From Devosia sp. (GTDB lineage: Bacteria; Pseudomonadota; Alphaproteobacteria; Rhizobiales; Devosiaceae): a stretch of 64,000 nt of DNA. Positions 18,601 through 26,418 of this stretch are shown here, in pieces. The stretch is from assembly GCF_017307495.1 (NCBI RefSeq), contig NZ_JAFKHE010000029.1, forward strand, positions 1-64,000. The letters run 5' to 3'. Under the pieces are notes generated by a model. The model searched no databases and was not told the origin of the DNA. It saw only the letters and a program-made list of their open reading frames with translations. The first letter of the stretch is position 1. Every line of letters starts with the position of its first letter. The translations under genes and the position numbers were made by a program.

Positions 18601-20017
18601 CGCTGGCGGGACGGGGCGCTCTTACCATGCCGAACTCTCGGCGCGGAACACGCGCCTGCGCGTTCACTACCTGCTCGAACCCGGTTGGAAAGCCGACGCC
18701 GCCATCCAGGGCCTCGGCCGCACGCACAGGACCAACCAGGCGCAGCCGCCGCTATTCCGCCCGATCGCGACGGACGTGAAGGCCGAGAAGCGTTTCCTCT
18801 CGACCATCGCCCGTCGCCTCGACACGCTCGGCGCGATCACGCGCGGGCAGCGCCAGACGGGCGGGCAAGGTCTGTTCCGCCCGGAGGACAATCTGGAAAG
18901 CCCCTATGCGCGCGATGCGCTGCGCCAGCTCTACATGCTGCTGGTGCGCGGCAAGGTCGAGGGCTGCTCGCTCGACCGCTTCGAGTCCGCTACCGGCCTG
19001 AAGCTGATGGATTCGACCGGCATCAAGGACGAGCTGCCGCCGATCACCACCTTTCTCAATCGCCTGCTGGCGCTGACGATCGAGCTTCAGGGCGTCCTCT
19101 TCACCGCCTTCGAGCAATTGCTGACGGCGCGCATCGAGGGCGCCATCGCCAGCGGCACCTATGACGCAGGGCTGGAGACGCTGACCGCCGAACGGTTCAT
19201 CGTCACCGACCGCAAGACAATCTATGTCCATCCGGGCACCGGCGCCGAGACGCGGTTGCTCGCCATCACGCAGCGCGAGCGCAATCGTCCGCTGACGCTC
19301 GCCGCCGCTCTCGGCCACCTCGCTGACCGGCGCGCGAAGCTCCTCGTCAACGAGCGTTCGGGCCGCGCCGCCGTGCAGGTACCGACGACGAGCATCATGC
19401 TCGACGATGGCGAGATCGAACGGCGGGTGCGTCTCCTGCGACCGATGGAAGCGCACAACATGCCGGTGCGCGCGATGGACGAAACCCACTGGATCGAGGC
19501 CGATCACGATGCTTTCGCCGCCGCCTGGACCGCTGAGATCGCGGAGGTGCCGGAGTTTGCCGACAGCACGATCCATGTCGTCACCGGCCTGCTGCTGCCG
19601 ATCTGGAAGAGCCTGCCGAATGAATCGACGCGGGTGTATCGCCTCCAGACCGATGACGGCGAACGCATCATCGGCCGCAAGGTCTCTCCGGCCTGGGCCG
19701 CCAATGCGACCACGACCAGCACGACGACGCTCACGCCTGATGACGCCTTCATGGCGCTGATGGACGGCCGCACGATCCTCGATCTCGCCGAGGGCCTTCA
19801 GCTTCGACGCGCTCGTGTCATGGGTGCGAACCGCATCGAACTCTCGGGCTTCACCGACACCATGCGCGAGCGGCTGTCGGCCTATGGCCTGTTCCACGAA
19901 ATCATCTCGTGGAAGCTCAGGATGTTCGTGCCGGTCGACGCCAATGGGCCAATCGTGCTCGTAAAGCTGCTCGAACGCTGGCCGGTCGAGCGCATCGGCG
20001 AACGGGAGGCGGCGTAA
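15677..20017 (+). CDS. strawberry-notch-like methyltransferase-helicase fusion
   Basis: 1446 residues from ATG 15677. The N-terminal methyltransferase spans about 120-330: FSTP (126-129), LEPSAGTG (149-156) for AdoMet, and NPPF (215-218), the catalytic motif of N6-adenine enzymes. The helicase follows, with a Walker A-like GDGTGVGKG near 505-515, a DEAH box at about 615-618, and a second lobe with GLGRTHRTNQ (about 1012-1022). A long C-terminal domain follows. Such giant proteins are hallmarks of alphaproteobacterial ICEs and phages and probably modify or remodel incoming DNA to escape restriction. Translation is coupled to the next gene, whose ATG follows the stop directly. Confidence 0.88.
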   Translation: MNALLPLADTLPATPLAASGNSAAAVRAAALLILPHLERGARVDAAALRGAMEAAFGGSDATGLWDWKTAYEACEVATVLFLRKYGKALFRKAGSPVAALPLLGKIVGLLPTHTRRSQESQALQQFSTPIPLGLVAATAAAITPADRVLEPSAGTGLLAILAEIAGGSLVLNELADTRAALLSSLFPAILVTRFDAAQIDDHLDAAAVPSVVLMNPPFSAMVHVEGRVADAAFRHVASALARLAPGGRLVTITGANFGPEAPAWTAAFARLQERGRIVFSAGIDGAVYAKHGTTFATRLTVIDKLPADDPTDFPASPGTARDAATLIEWIGAYLPPRLPIDPSVIVPAAGPAAARSVSGYLNRADRTAPAAPMAEPEGVALDYEIVDALAETEAGADDDSRISDAIYEEYGLQAIRISGSQAHPTKLVQSAAMASVAPPKPSYRPQLPENIRELLSDAQLETLVYAGEAHSNYLAGAWTVDETFDLVSAARDDAEKAVRFRRGFFIGDGTGVGKGRQSAAIILDNWLQGRRKAVWISKSDKLLEDAQRDWSALGMERLLVTPLSRFPQGRPITLPESVLFTTYATLRSDDRGEKLSRVKQIVEWLGSDFDGAIIFDEAHAMQNAAGGKGERGDVAASQQGRAGLRLQHALPNARITYVSATGATSVHNLAYAQRLGLWGGEDFPFSTRAEFVEAIEAGGVAAMEVLARDLRALGLYTARSLSFDGVEYELVEHALTPEQTRIYDTYAGAFAIIHNNLDAAMEAANITGSSGTLNKQAKSAARSAFESAKQRFFGHLLTSMKTPTLIRSITADLEDGHSAVIQIVSTGEALTERRLADIPTEEWNDIRADITPREYVLSYLETSFPVQLYEPFTDSDGKVSSRPVMRDGQPVESREAVARRTELIEKLASLPAVPGALDQIVQHFGTDMVAEVTGRSRRIVRKGQRLVVENRATSANLAETQAFMDDAKRVLIFSDAGGTGRSYHAELSARNTRLRVHYLLEPGWKADAAIQGLGRTHRTNQAQPPLFRPIATDVKAEKRFLSTIARRLDTLGAITRGQRQTGGQGLFRPEDNLESPYARDALRQLYMLLVRGKVEGCSLDRFESATGLKLMDSTGIKDELPPITTFLNRLLALTIELQGVLFTAFEQLLTARIEGAIASGTYDAGLETLTAERFIVTDRKTIYVHPGTGAETRLLAITQRERNRPLTLAAALGHLADRRAKLLVNERSGRAAVQVPTTSIMLDDGEIERRVRLLRPMEAHNMPVRAMDETHWIEADHDAFAAAWTAEIAEVPEFADSTIHVVTGLLLPIWKSLPNESTRVYRLQTDDGERIIGRKVSPAWAANATTTSTTTLTPDDAFMALMDGRTILDLAEGLQLRRARVMGANRIELSGFTDTMRERLSAYGLFHEIISWKLRMFVPVDANGPIVLVKLLERWPVERIGEREAA

Positions 20018-21079
20018 ATGGCCCGCTTCGACGCTGGCGAACTCGCAATCCGTCTCGGCCGGCAGGCCGAGGCGGTTTGCCGTCATTATCTGTCGTCCGG
20101 CCATCGCGCCGGGCGATACTGGCAGGTCGGCGATGTCCGCAACACACCGGGCCGGTCGATGTTCGTTCGGTTGACCGGGCCGGAAACCGGTAAGGGCGCA
20201 GCCGGCAAATGGACCGATTCCGCCACCGGCGAACATGGCGATCTTCTCGACGTCATCCGCGAAAGCTGCGGGCTGATCGACTTCAAGGACATTGCAGACG
20301 AGGCCCGGTCCTTCCTGGCCTTGCCGCATCCTGAACCCGAACCCGGTGATCGTGACGGACGCCCGGCATCGGTCCCGACAGGATCGCCCGAAGCCTCACG
20401 GCGGCTCCTTGCCATGGCGAAGCCCGTCGGGCAGACGCTCGTGGAAACGTATTTGCGGAACCGCGCCATTACGGCTTTGCACGAAACCGCAAGCCTGCGC
20501 TTCCACCCCCGCTGCTACTATCGGGCCGACGAGAACGCTCCGACCGAGACATGGCCGGCAATGGTCGCCGCCGTCACCGACCCCGCCGGCACGATTACGG
20601 GCGCGCACCGCACCTGGCTCGATCCCGACGGCTTCAGCGAGGCGCGTCTTGGCCGTGCGCCGATCGAGACGCCCCGGCGTGCGATGGGTGATCTCCTTGG
20701 GAACGCCGTCCGATTCGGCGTGGGCAGCGAGGTGATGACGGCCGGCGAAGGCATCGAAACGGTGCTGTCCGTCCGCTCGGTTCTGCCCATGATGCCGGCA
20801 CAGGCGGCGCTCTCGGCGGCCCATCTCAGCGCCATCCTGTTCCCGACGACGCTGCGGCGACTCTATATCGCCCGCGACAACGATCCAGCCGGCGACGGCG
20901 CGATGGCGACCTTGACAGAGCGTGCGAGCGCGGTCGGGATCGAGGCGGTCGTGCTCACGCCACGGCTCGGCGACTTCAACGAAGATCTCAGGCTGCTCGG
21001 CCACGACGCATTGGCGGCACGGCTGCGCGACCAGATCGTCTCGCAGGACATAGCCCGCTTCATGTTGCTGGCGGCCTGA
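20018..21079 (+). CDS. TOPRIM-domain protein, primase-like (DUF7146 type)
   Basis: 353 residues. The N-terminal part resembles a primase zinc-ribbon replacement domain (RYWQVGDVRNTPGRSMFVRL, WTDSATGEHGDLLDVI). A helical linker follows, then a TOPRIM fold with the glutamate in EGIETVLS (about 244-251) and the DND box DNDPAGDGA (about 287-295). TOPRIM proteins bind Mg and make primers or nick DNA. Here it would prime the complementary strand after transfer. It abuts the methyltransferase-helicase without a gap. Confidence 0.85.
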   Translation: MARFDAGELAIRLGRQAEAVCRHYLSSGHRAGRYWQVGDVRNTPGRSMFVRLTGPETGKGAAGKWTDSATGEHGDLLDVIRESCGLIDFKDIADEARSFLALPHPEPEPGDRDGRPASVPTGSPEASRRLLAMAKPVGQTLVETYLRNRAITALHETASLRFHPRCYYRADENAPTETWPAMVAAVTDPAGTITGAHRTWLDPDGFSEARLGRAPIETPRRAMGDLLGNAVRFGVGSEVMTAGEGIETVLSVRSVLPMMPAQAALSAAHLSAILFPTTLRRLYIARDNDPAGDGAMATLTERASAVGIEAVVLTPRLGDFNEDLRLLGHDALAARLRDQIVSQDIARFMLLAA

Positions 21080-21408
21080 TCGGTCACGGTCAGGTGGTAG
21101 CGGCAACGCTGTATCGCGGGGCCGGTTCGGCCATAGCGGTCTACCTCCGGCGCGGGGAGGCCACACCCACGGCCTTCTGAGAGGGCGATCGGGGCGTCAG
21201 TCGTGCCGGACAGGCAATGCCGGTTGCCAACGATTTTCCGCCGCGTCCTGCGGACGCTTTGCATCGCGAAGCAAAATCGCCGGCCCCCGTCATCCTCCTC
21301 TGCGTTCCGGCCTCCCGCTACGCGTCCGGTGCAGGTCCGTCCCGCCCGCCGCCTTTCGTCGCCACGAAGGCCGCGATGGGCGCGGCTTCCAGCCGAAGGC
21401 AGACCGCT
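21080..21408 (+). promoter_or_regulatory. 329-base gap with hairpin leader before the DUF2493 gene
   Basis: No gene is supported; the frame open from 21217 is Pro/Arg-rich and lacks family features upstream of 21409. The last 50 bases hold a hairpin, GAAGGCCGCG-ATGGG-CGCGGCTTC with one bulged base, then GGCAGACC and the ATG. This resembles the leaders of ssb and the 25647 ORF (stem, short GATGG/AATGG loop, GGAG-type tail). Confidence 0.4.
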
Positions 21409-22341
21409 ATGACCGAACACCACGACACCGACTACGAACCGCACCACGCATCTTCCCCGACCGATCACGTCCTTCAGGAACTGGCGCTCTACGGCTACCG
21501 TCCCTTTGAGGACGAACCCGACCCGCGGCCGCTCCCCGAGGGCAATGTGGTGGCCGGCAGCATCGCCGACATCTTCGACGCCCTCGTGGTGGCGCTCTCG
21601 GACACCCGCCTCGAACCCGACCTCGAAGAACTGCTCTGGGGCACGGTCAACCTCTTTCAGCGCGCCGGCGACCGGATCGCACGCGAGCTGGACGACAACG
21701 AAGTCGCGCAGCGCCGCCTCCAGAGGGAACAGGACGGCTCCGAGGTGAAGTCCGTCGAACTGGAGCGCCTGACGGCAGAGGGGCAGACCCTTCTCGAACG
21801 GCGCGACGCCTTCGAGCTGATGCGCGACCAGGCCGGCGATCACTTCGAGCGCCACACCCACTCAGTCTGGCGGCCACGCACGGGCTCCATGGTCAACCAT
21901 CGCAACCTGACCGCCGCGATGATCGACAGCCGCGACTTCCTCGCCGCGAAGAAGCACGCCGAGAACGAGGTGCTCCTGCCGCCCGGCCCGAAAGTGGCCT
22001 TCACCGGTGGTCTCGACTACAACGACCATCGCCTGATCTGGGCCAAGCTCGATCAGGTTCACGCTAAGCACCCCGACATGGTGCTGCTGCACGGTGGAAG
22101 CCCGAAGGGCGCCGAACTCATCGCCGCGAAATGGGCCAGCAACCGCAAGGTCACGCAAATCCCCTTCAAGCCCGACTGGACCAAGCACGCCAAGGCAGCG
22201 CCGTTCAAGCGCAACGACGCGATGCTCGACACCATGCCGATCGGGGTCATCCACTTCCCCGGAACCGGGATTCAGGACAATCTCGCGGACAAGGCCCGCA
22301 AGCTCGGCATCCCGGTCATGAAGCACGGCGGCGGCGCGTGA
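21409..22341 (+). CDS. DUF2493-domain protein
   Basis: 310 residues from ATG 21409, chosen because the preceding frame is low-complexity and the ATG follows a leader hairpin. The first 190 residues are helical and acidic. The C-terminal 115 residues form the DUF2493 nucleotide-binding-like fold: KVAFTGGLDYNDHRLIWAKLD, MVLLHGGSPKGAELIAAKWA and a final GIQDNLADKARKLGIPV. DUF2493 is related to SLOG/DprA-like folds that bind nucleotides or DNA. Its exact role is not known. A hairpin at its stop may end transcription. Confidence 0.85.
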   Translation: MTEHHDTDYEPHHASSPTDHVLQELALYGYRPFEDEPDPRPLPEGNVVAGSIADIFDALVVALSDTRLEPDLEELLWGTVNLFQRAGDRIARELDDNEVAQRRLQREQDGSEVKSVELERLTAEGQTLLERRDAFELMRDQAGDHFERHTHSVWRPRTGSMVNHRNLTAAMIDSRDFLAAKKHAENEVLLPPGPKVAFTGGLDYNDHRLIWAKLDQVHAKHPDMVLLHGGSPKGAELIAAKWASNRKVTQIPFKPDWTKHAKAAPFKRNDAMLDTMPIGVIHFPGTGIQDNLADKARKLGIPVMKHGGGA

Positions 22342-22349
22342 GCGCCGCC
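22330..22349 (+). terminator. terminator-like hairpin at the DUF2493 stop
   Basis: GGCGGCGC (22330-22337), loop GTGA, GCGCCGCC (22342-22349), then TTC. It includes the stop codon and separates this gene from the convergent minus-strand gene. Confidence 0.5.
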
Positions 22350-22356
22350 ATTCACC

Positions 22357-23277
22357 TCACCCTTGCGCAGCGTCGGGATTGTTGGTGATGTTGGGCGTCC
22401 GATCATCCGTCGTTCGCCCCGAAATGAAAGTGATCGTCGGAACGTCCACGTCATGTTGCCTGACGCGGATCGACGGACCGTCCGGCAAGCGGCGGGCGAC
22501 ATCGCTGCGGACGACGAGGCCGCTCGGCTCCATGAGGCGACGGAAGACCGCATCCCGATCATCCTTGCCTTCGATGCTGGCCACATCCTGACGATAGAAC
22601 TCTCTCAGGGATTTCTGCACAAAATCCGGCGGCGGAACGCCTTCGTCATTCCAGCTACCAGGCGGGCACAGGATCGCTTCGATCCCAAAAAAGTGCTTCT
22701 GCAGATGACTCAGCCGCTTGTGATTCAGCCTTTTCTTAGGCGCTGAAGCCAGCTTCAGCTCCAGCTCTTCGGCGATGTCACAGGCAAAGGCCAGATTGAT
22801 CCCCCGGACGGTCGGCGTCGTCCCTGCAAAGGCGGGATCGCGCGTTACGCTGTGGTGGTTGTAGAACATATAGAGCGGTATCCACGGATCGGGCGCGTCT
22901 CGCAGAGTCCGGAACTGGTAATCCAGAGCCTTCGGCGGCTTGTGCAGCAGCTCGTTATAGGCGCGGTTCTTGATCTTGACCTGCTTCGTTTTCGCGACAT
23001 CGCTTTCCGCATTCAGACGCTTGGCCTGAATCCTGACGAACAGGTTGCGGCCACTCGCCGCGTGCCAGAAGCGCAGATCGATGTCGCCACCGGTTTCGAC
23101 TTCGACCGGATATTGAATCACGAGATTGGAGCCGGCAAACGCGGCCAGAGCGCCCGTGAAAATATCGGTCATCGTCTCCTCTCGAAAGCGCCCGCGCTTG
23201 AGATGGCTTTCGCGATCGAGAAGCTGGCCGATCAAAAGCGGCAGCTTGGACGCGAGGTCACACATTGTCGTCGGCAT
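22357..23277 (-). CDS. DUF6615-like protein, possible nuclease-type defence gene
   Basis: 306 residues, the only minus-strand gene between 9 and 47 kb apart from a doubtful ORF. The N-terminal half fits DUF6615: REETMTDIFTGAL, a GGDIDLRFW strand, then LFVRIQAKRL, and later YQFRTLRDA and IPLYMFYNHH. The D-x-D strand followed by Gln-Ala-Lys resembles a PD-(D/E)XK-type core (QxK variant), which is an inference. It faces the establishment genes tail to tail. Such isolated inverted genes in ICEs are often defence cargo. A start at ATG 23277 gives the family-like N-terminus. Confidence 0.65.
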   Translation of the reverse strand: MPTTMCDLASKLPLLIGQLLDRESHLKRGRFREETMTDIFTGALAAFAGSNLVIQYPVEVETGGDIDLRFWHAASGRNLFVRIQAKRLNAESDVAKTKQVKIKNRAYNELLHKPPKALDYQFRTLRDAPDPWIPLYMFYNHHSVTRDPAFAGTTPTVRGINLAFACDIAEELELKLASAPKKRLNHKRLSHLQKHFFGIEAILCPPGSWNDEGVPPPDFVQKSLREFYRQDVASIEGKDDRDAVFRRLMEPSGLVVRSDVARRLPDGPSIRVRQHDVDVPTITFISGRTTDDRTPNITNNPDAAQG

Positions 23278-23536
23278 GATTCCCCCTTTTTGAACACTGA
23301 TAGAATTCCAGCGGGGGTGATGCCAGTTCGGGAGCGCCGTCCCATTGATCGTTACTTGCCTGTTCGCATTTTCCTGACGCGTCTCTACAGCAAATGCGAT
23401 GCCCCAAGCTGGCTTGACGAACGCCGAAAAGCTGCGTCTTCTCTTTTGCGAAGAACCGGCGAAGCAGAACAGTCGCAGGCGGAGCGTATCTCCCGGCAGC
23501 CTGTCGTGATCCTCATGCCTTTATCTGGAGGTTTCC

Positions 23537-23953
23537 ATGACGCTGATCCTTCTCGCCATCTCGCTCACCATCACCTTCTGCGTGATCGCTTGGCATCTCG
23601 CCATCTATGCGCTGCCAGTGATGACGGGCATTACCGCGTTCCAATATGTCTATGCGACCGGCTCGGGCTTCTGGCTTTCCGCCCTTGCTGCCATCGGTGC
23701 GGCCGTGGGCTCCATCGTGCTCGTCATCGGCGTCCTCGGCTTTGCCAAGAACCCGGCCTTGCGCCTGATCGCACTCGCCATCTTCGCCATTCCGGCCGTC
23801 ATCGCGGGTTTCGCACTGGTTCATGGCGTGACCAAGCACATGATCGACTCGGCCATCGCCATCAACATCCTCGGCGGGATCGGTGGCATCGTCATCGGCA
23901 TCGCCGCGGTGCTGAATCTCAATGCGGTCGGAACGGCTGCGCTTTCACGTTGA
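23537..23953 (+). CDS. small integral membrane protein of unknown function
   Basis: 138 residues behind a clear GGAGG ribosome-binding site. Four hydrophobic segments are visible: about 3-27, 38-70 (two closely packed or one long), 77-96 and 103-128. There is no cleavable signal, enzyme motif or charged extracellular loop. It is probably an inner-membrane protein; a role in mating-pair interaction or exclusion is only a guess. The 259 bases upstream contain its promoter region and no other gene. Confidence 0.75.
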   Translation: MTLILLAISLTITFCVIAWHLAIYALPVMTGITAFQYVYATGSGFWLSALAAIGAAVGSIVLVIGVLGFAKNPALRLIALAIFAIPAVIAGFALVHGVTKHMIDSAIAINILGGIGGIVIGIAAVLNLNAVGTAALSR

Positions 23954-24068
23954 TAGTGTCGTTTCGGTGATGCTGGCGGCATGGACCTGAAAGAAAGGAT
24001 GCCGCCCTTCGGGCCGCGCTTTCGGCTGCGCCGGAACCACGCCTGCGGCGCGTTTCCGCCATTCGGCT

Positions 24069-24413
24069 TCAATCGCTGACACGGGGCGCTGACATGGGGC
24101 GGCGGCGATCCATCATTCCCATGTCCATCCCGGCAGCTTTCGCCACCAAGCCTCCGGCCATCCAATAAGTACAGAGCGTCATCGCCCTCGCTGGACATGC
24201 CGTTGCCGTGTCGGTCGCCCCGTCCGGCCCGGTGCGTCGGCATCGGGCCGGATCTGCGAGCACGGCGATTGATGCCGGGCTGATCCGTCCGTGGGACTGT
24301 GCGTAGAGCTGCGCCGCGAACATCTTCATGCCTTGCTGCAATGCCCTGGGTCGAGCCACGTTCCTTGGAACGATGATCCGGCCATCGGCGCGTTGACCCG
24401 GTAGGCGTCTCAT
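24069..24413 (-). CDS. doubtful small ORF
   Basis: 114 codons with protein-like composition: RIIVPRNVARPRALQQGMKMFAAQLY, then ISPASIAVLADPARCRR, and a Met-rich end. GC at third positions is clearly lower than in the neighbouring genes, and no ribosome-binding site or family is recognised. It may be a real orphan, a decayed gene or chance. Confidence 0.25.
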   Translation of the reverse strand: MRRLPGQRADGRIIVPRNVARPRALQQGMKMFAAQLYAQSHGRISPASIAVLADPARCRRTGPDGATDTATACPARAMTLCTYWMAGGLVAKAAGMDMGMMDRRRPMSAPRVSD

Positions 24414-24699
24414 TCTCGCGGAAGTCCTCGCTTGCCTGCGAAGCCAGAGCGCTGATCGGCAGGCGAACTGGGACGTGGCCGGTGAGCCTCCGGGGCGGTG
24501 CGTCTGGCCCTGTCATCATCTGGCGCCAGCAAGGATGCTGTTCTGGCTCCAGTCTCCATCGGGCTTACGGAAGCACCAATCCCTCCGACTGACTGATCCC
24601 CTAAGTCCGTTCTGTTTCCTTCCGGCAACCCCCGCGGTTTCCGGCCGTGTTGCCGCGCTGCGCGCGGCTGCCCGCTCCACCCGGACCTTGGGGGTCAAG

Positions 24700-24794
24700 C
24701 CGCCGCCGGAAGCGGCGATGCAGGAGTCTCCAGACGGCCTTGGCCGGGTCTCGTCGGAGGGAATGGTTCCTCCGAGAAGCAACGGAGACCTACA
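24700..24794 (+). promoter_or_regulatory. hairpin leader of ssb
   Basis: A CGCCGC-CGGAA-GCGGCG hairpin (about 24702-24718) follows a GGGGTC. A second hairpin TCGGAGG (24754-24760)/CCTCCGA (24769-24775) has loop GAATGGTT, and AACGGAGACC precedes the ATG. The 25647 ORF has the same order: GGGGTC, hairpin, then a stem with an AATGG loop. This suggests a shared control RNA. Confidence 0.5.
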
Positions 24795-25196
24795 ATGCAG
24801 AACATCGTCATCCTCGCTGGCAACATCGGCCAGGACCCGGAAACCCGCACCACCCAGGGCGGCACCAAGATCACCCACTTCACCCTCGCAACCTCGCGCC
24901 CCCGCTACTCGGAAGGCAAGGTGGTCCGTGACGACAGGGGCTACCGGGTGCAAGACACCGAATGGCACCGGATCACCGCCTTCAACGGCCTCGGCAAGAC
25001 GATCGAGGAGCATTGCGAAAAGGGCATGAAGGTTCTGGTTCGCGGCCGCATCCACTACACCAAATGGACCGACCAGCAGGGCAACGACCGCTACGGCTGC
25101 GAGATCATCGCCGAGACCGTCGATTTCCTGAGCCGGGCGAAGCAGACCGAAAACGGCAACAACCAGGACGACACGGATGACGACATCCCGTTCTGA
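24795..25196 (+). CDS. ssb: single-stranded DNA-binding protein
   Basis: 133 residues with a complete OB fold: NIVILAGNIGQDPETRTT, FTLATSR, TEWHRITAFNGLGKTIEEHCEKGMKVLVRGRIHYTKW, then an acidic tail ending DDDIPF, the partner-binding tip of SSB. The linker is short compared with chromosomal SSB. It would protect transferred single-stranded DNA in the recipient, alongside ArdC. A terminator follows 15 bases after the stop. Confidence 0.95.
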   Translation: MQNIVILAGNIGQDPETRTTQGGTKITHFTLATSRPRYSEGKVVRDDRGYRVQDTEWHRITAFNGLGKTIEEHCEKGMKVLVRGRIHYTKWTDQQGNDRYGCEIIAETVDFLSRAKQTENGNNQDDTDDDIPF

Positions 25197-25211
25197 CCGG
25201 ACGGCAGGAGC

Positions 25212-25233
25212 CCCGGCGGCGAAAGCCGCCGGG
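25212..25233 (+). terminator. terminator after ssb
   Basis: CCCGGCGGC (25212-25220), tetraloop GAAA, GCCGCCGGG (25225-25233), then ATTTCCC. Confidence 0.7.
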
Positions 25234-25646
25234 ATTTCCCATGTTCACGCCGGATCGCCGGCGCCGTCGCACGACGGCCTTGGCCGCTGCGCACCGTCTC
25301 ATGCGATCGAATCGGAAGGGCTGGCGTGCGCCAGGCATATATTCGGCGGCGGGCATCGCGCGGCTCACGGACGGCGGAGGACGATCGCGACCATCAGGCA
25401 GCGAGCCCGGGCAGCATCGGCAATGGCAATGCAGGGACAACCGGCTTCGGCAGACGGAAACCACCCCGCTCTTGTGGCTTAACCTTGGTTCCGGTCCCGG
25501 CCTTCCAGGGTCAACCCTCATGGGGTCCGCTACGCAAAGCGTGCGGTCGCTTCGTCTTCGCCTGCGCGATGACCCCGGCCGAGCCCAAAACACTTCGGGT
25601 GCCCGTCGAGCGGGGAATGGTCCCCGCCAAAATCGGGAGCCGGACA
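25234..25646 (+). promoter_or_regulatory. gene-free stretch ending in the leader of the 54-residue ORF
   Basis: No gene is supported in the first 270 bases. From about 25515 there is GGGGTC, a hairpin CCGC-ACGC/GCGT-GCGG, and at 25610-25627 a perfect stem GCGGGG/CCCCGC with loop AATGGT, then GGGAGCC and the ATG. This is the ssb-type leader arrangement. Confidence 0.45.
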
Positions 25647-25811
25647 ATGACCCTCGCAACCGCCAACGCCTACGCCGCCAGTCTCGCCTCCACCCTGATG
25701 GTCGTCATCATCATCTTCCGCGCCGGCGACGGCACCATGAGCGTGATGCCCGCCACCGAATATGACGGCGACGACGACACCATCGTCTCCGAGATCGATC
25801 CCTTCGCATGA
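25647..25811 (+). CDS. 54-residue protein of unknown function
   Basis: It starts at ATG 25647 directly after the hairpin leader. A hydrophobic stretch (residues 13-24, STLMVVIIIF) is followed by an acidic tail (YDGDDDTIVSEIDPFA). The Asp-rich end with a terminal Pro-Phe recalls an SSB tip, but whether it binds the same partners is a guess. A dedicated leader upstream and a terminator hairpin downstream support a real gene. Confidence 0.6.
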   Translation: MTLATANAYAASLASTLMVVIIIFRAGDGTMSVMPATEYDGDDDTIVSEIDPFA

Positions 25812-25814
25812 AAC

Positions 25815-25833
25815 GGGGCGGATCATCCGCCCC
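25815..25833 (+). terminator. terminator-like hairpin
   Basis: GGGGCGG (25815-25821), loop ATCAT, CCGCCCC (25827-25833), four bases after the stop of the small ORF. Confidence 0.6.
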
Positions 25834-26047
25834 TCCATCTATTTCAGACGCCGCCCGCCCAATGCGGTCGCCGGCGCGCGGCGGGGCTGGAGCGGCCTCT
25901 CAGGCTTCCCGATGCCATCCGGCCCTGCGAATCGCTGCATCGGAAACACGTCATCGCGGGATCCTCGCAGCACCTTCGGGCTGGCAAAAGGAAGAAAGAG
26001 CGACTAAAATGGTCGTAGTTCTGGAGTGCGCGTAGGTCTGAATGGGA

Positions 26048-26067
26048 GGTGATCATGTATGATCACC
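26048..26067 (+). promoter_or_regulatory. perfect palindrome across the start of the HTH gene
   Basis: GGTGATCAT-GT-ATGATCACC, two 9-base arms, with the second arm containing the ATG of the HTH gene (26059). Placement over the ribosome-binding site and start suggests autorepression by the encoded HTH protein. Confidence 0.6.
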
Positions 26068-26325
26068 GCCCGACAATCACGGGCCGCACGCGCGTTGCTG
26101 GGTTGGACACAGGAGACGCTCGCTGACAGGGCCCGCATAGCGCTGACCGCGCTCAAACGCCTCGAATCCGCAAACGGACTCGATGTGTACGAGACAACGC
26201 GCGATGAGGTGCGCAGAGCTTTGGAAGCTGCCGGCATCGTCTTCCTGTCCACCGACAAAGGGCAAGGAGTGTTGCTGGTCGATGATCGCGGAAATAAGCC
26301 CAATTCATCCGACGCCGCGCGCTGA
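26059..26325 (+). CDS. small XRE-type HTH regulator (QseC-like position)
   Basis: 88 residues. The HTH covers about 5-60: RQSRAARALLGWTQETLADRARIALTALKRLE. The tail, VRRALEAAGIVFLSTDKGQGVLLVDD, is typical of small XRE repressors of mobile elements. It lies just upstream of the QseM-like gene. In ICEMlSymR7A the HTH protein QseC controls qseM, so an equivalent role is inferred from position. A perfect palindrome covers its own start, and an ACCAA-AC-TTGGT repeat (26370-26381) stands before the next gene as a possible second operator. Confidence 0.8.
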   Translation: MITARQSRAARALLGWTQETLADRARIALTALKRLESANGLDVYETTRDEVRRALEAAGIVFLSTDKGQGVLLVDDRGNKPNSSDAAR

Positions 26326-26418
26326 TCGGCGGGCAGAAGCCGCCGACGCTTGCCTTCGCTCCATTTTGGACCAAACTTGGTTTAGATGCAGCAGCCGCAT
26401 AGTAATCGAGCCTGCTCC

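Larger units (their letters stand above)
23954..24794. other. 841-base region with no confident gene
   Basis: Several frames are open because of high GC but lack family features. The last 95 bases are the ssb leader. One minus-strand frame (24069-24413) is listed separately with low confidence. The region could be a decayed gene or a maintenance locus; no repeats or strong palindromes mark an origin. Confidence 0.5.

Noticed and set aside
18752..20329. 525-codon open frame on the minus strand
   Set aside because: Antisense to the methyltransferase-helicase and TOPRIM genes; no recognisable domain.
24475..25029. plus-strand frame running into ssb
   Set aside because: Overlaps ssb in another frame and is Ser/Arg/Pro-rich without a family; the ssb reading is certain.
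25241..25765. plus-strand frame between ssb and the 54-residue ORF
   Set aside because: Arg-rich, no ribosome-binding site, and it overlaps the hairpin leader and the small ORF in another frame.
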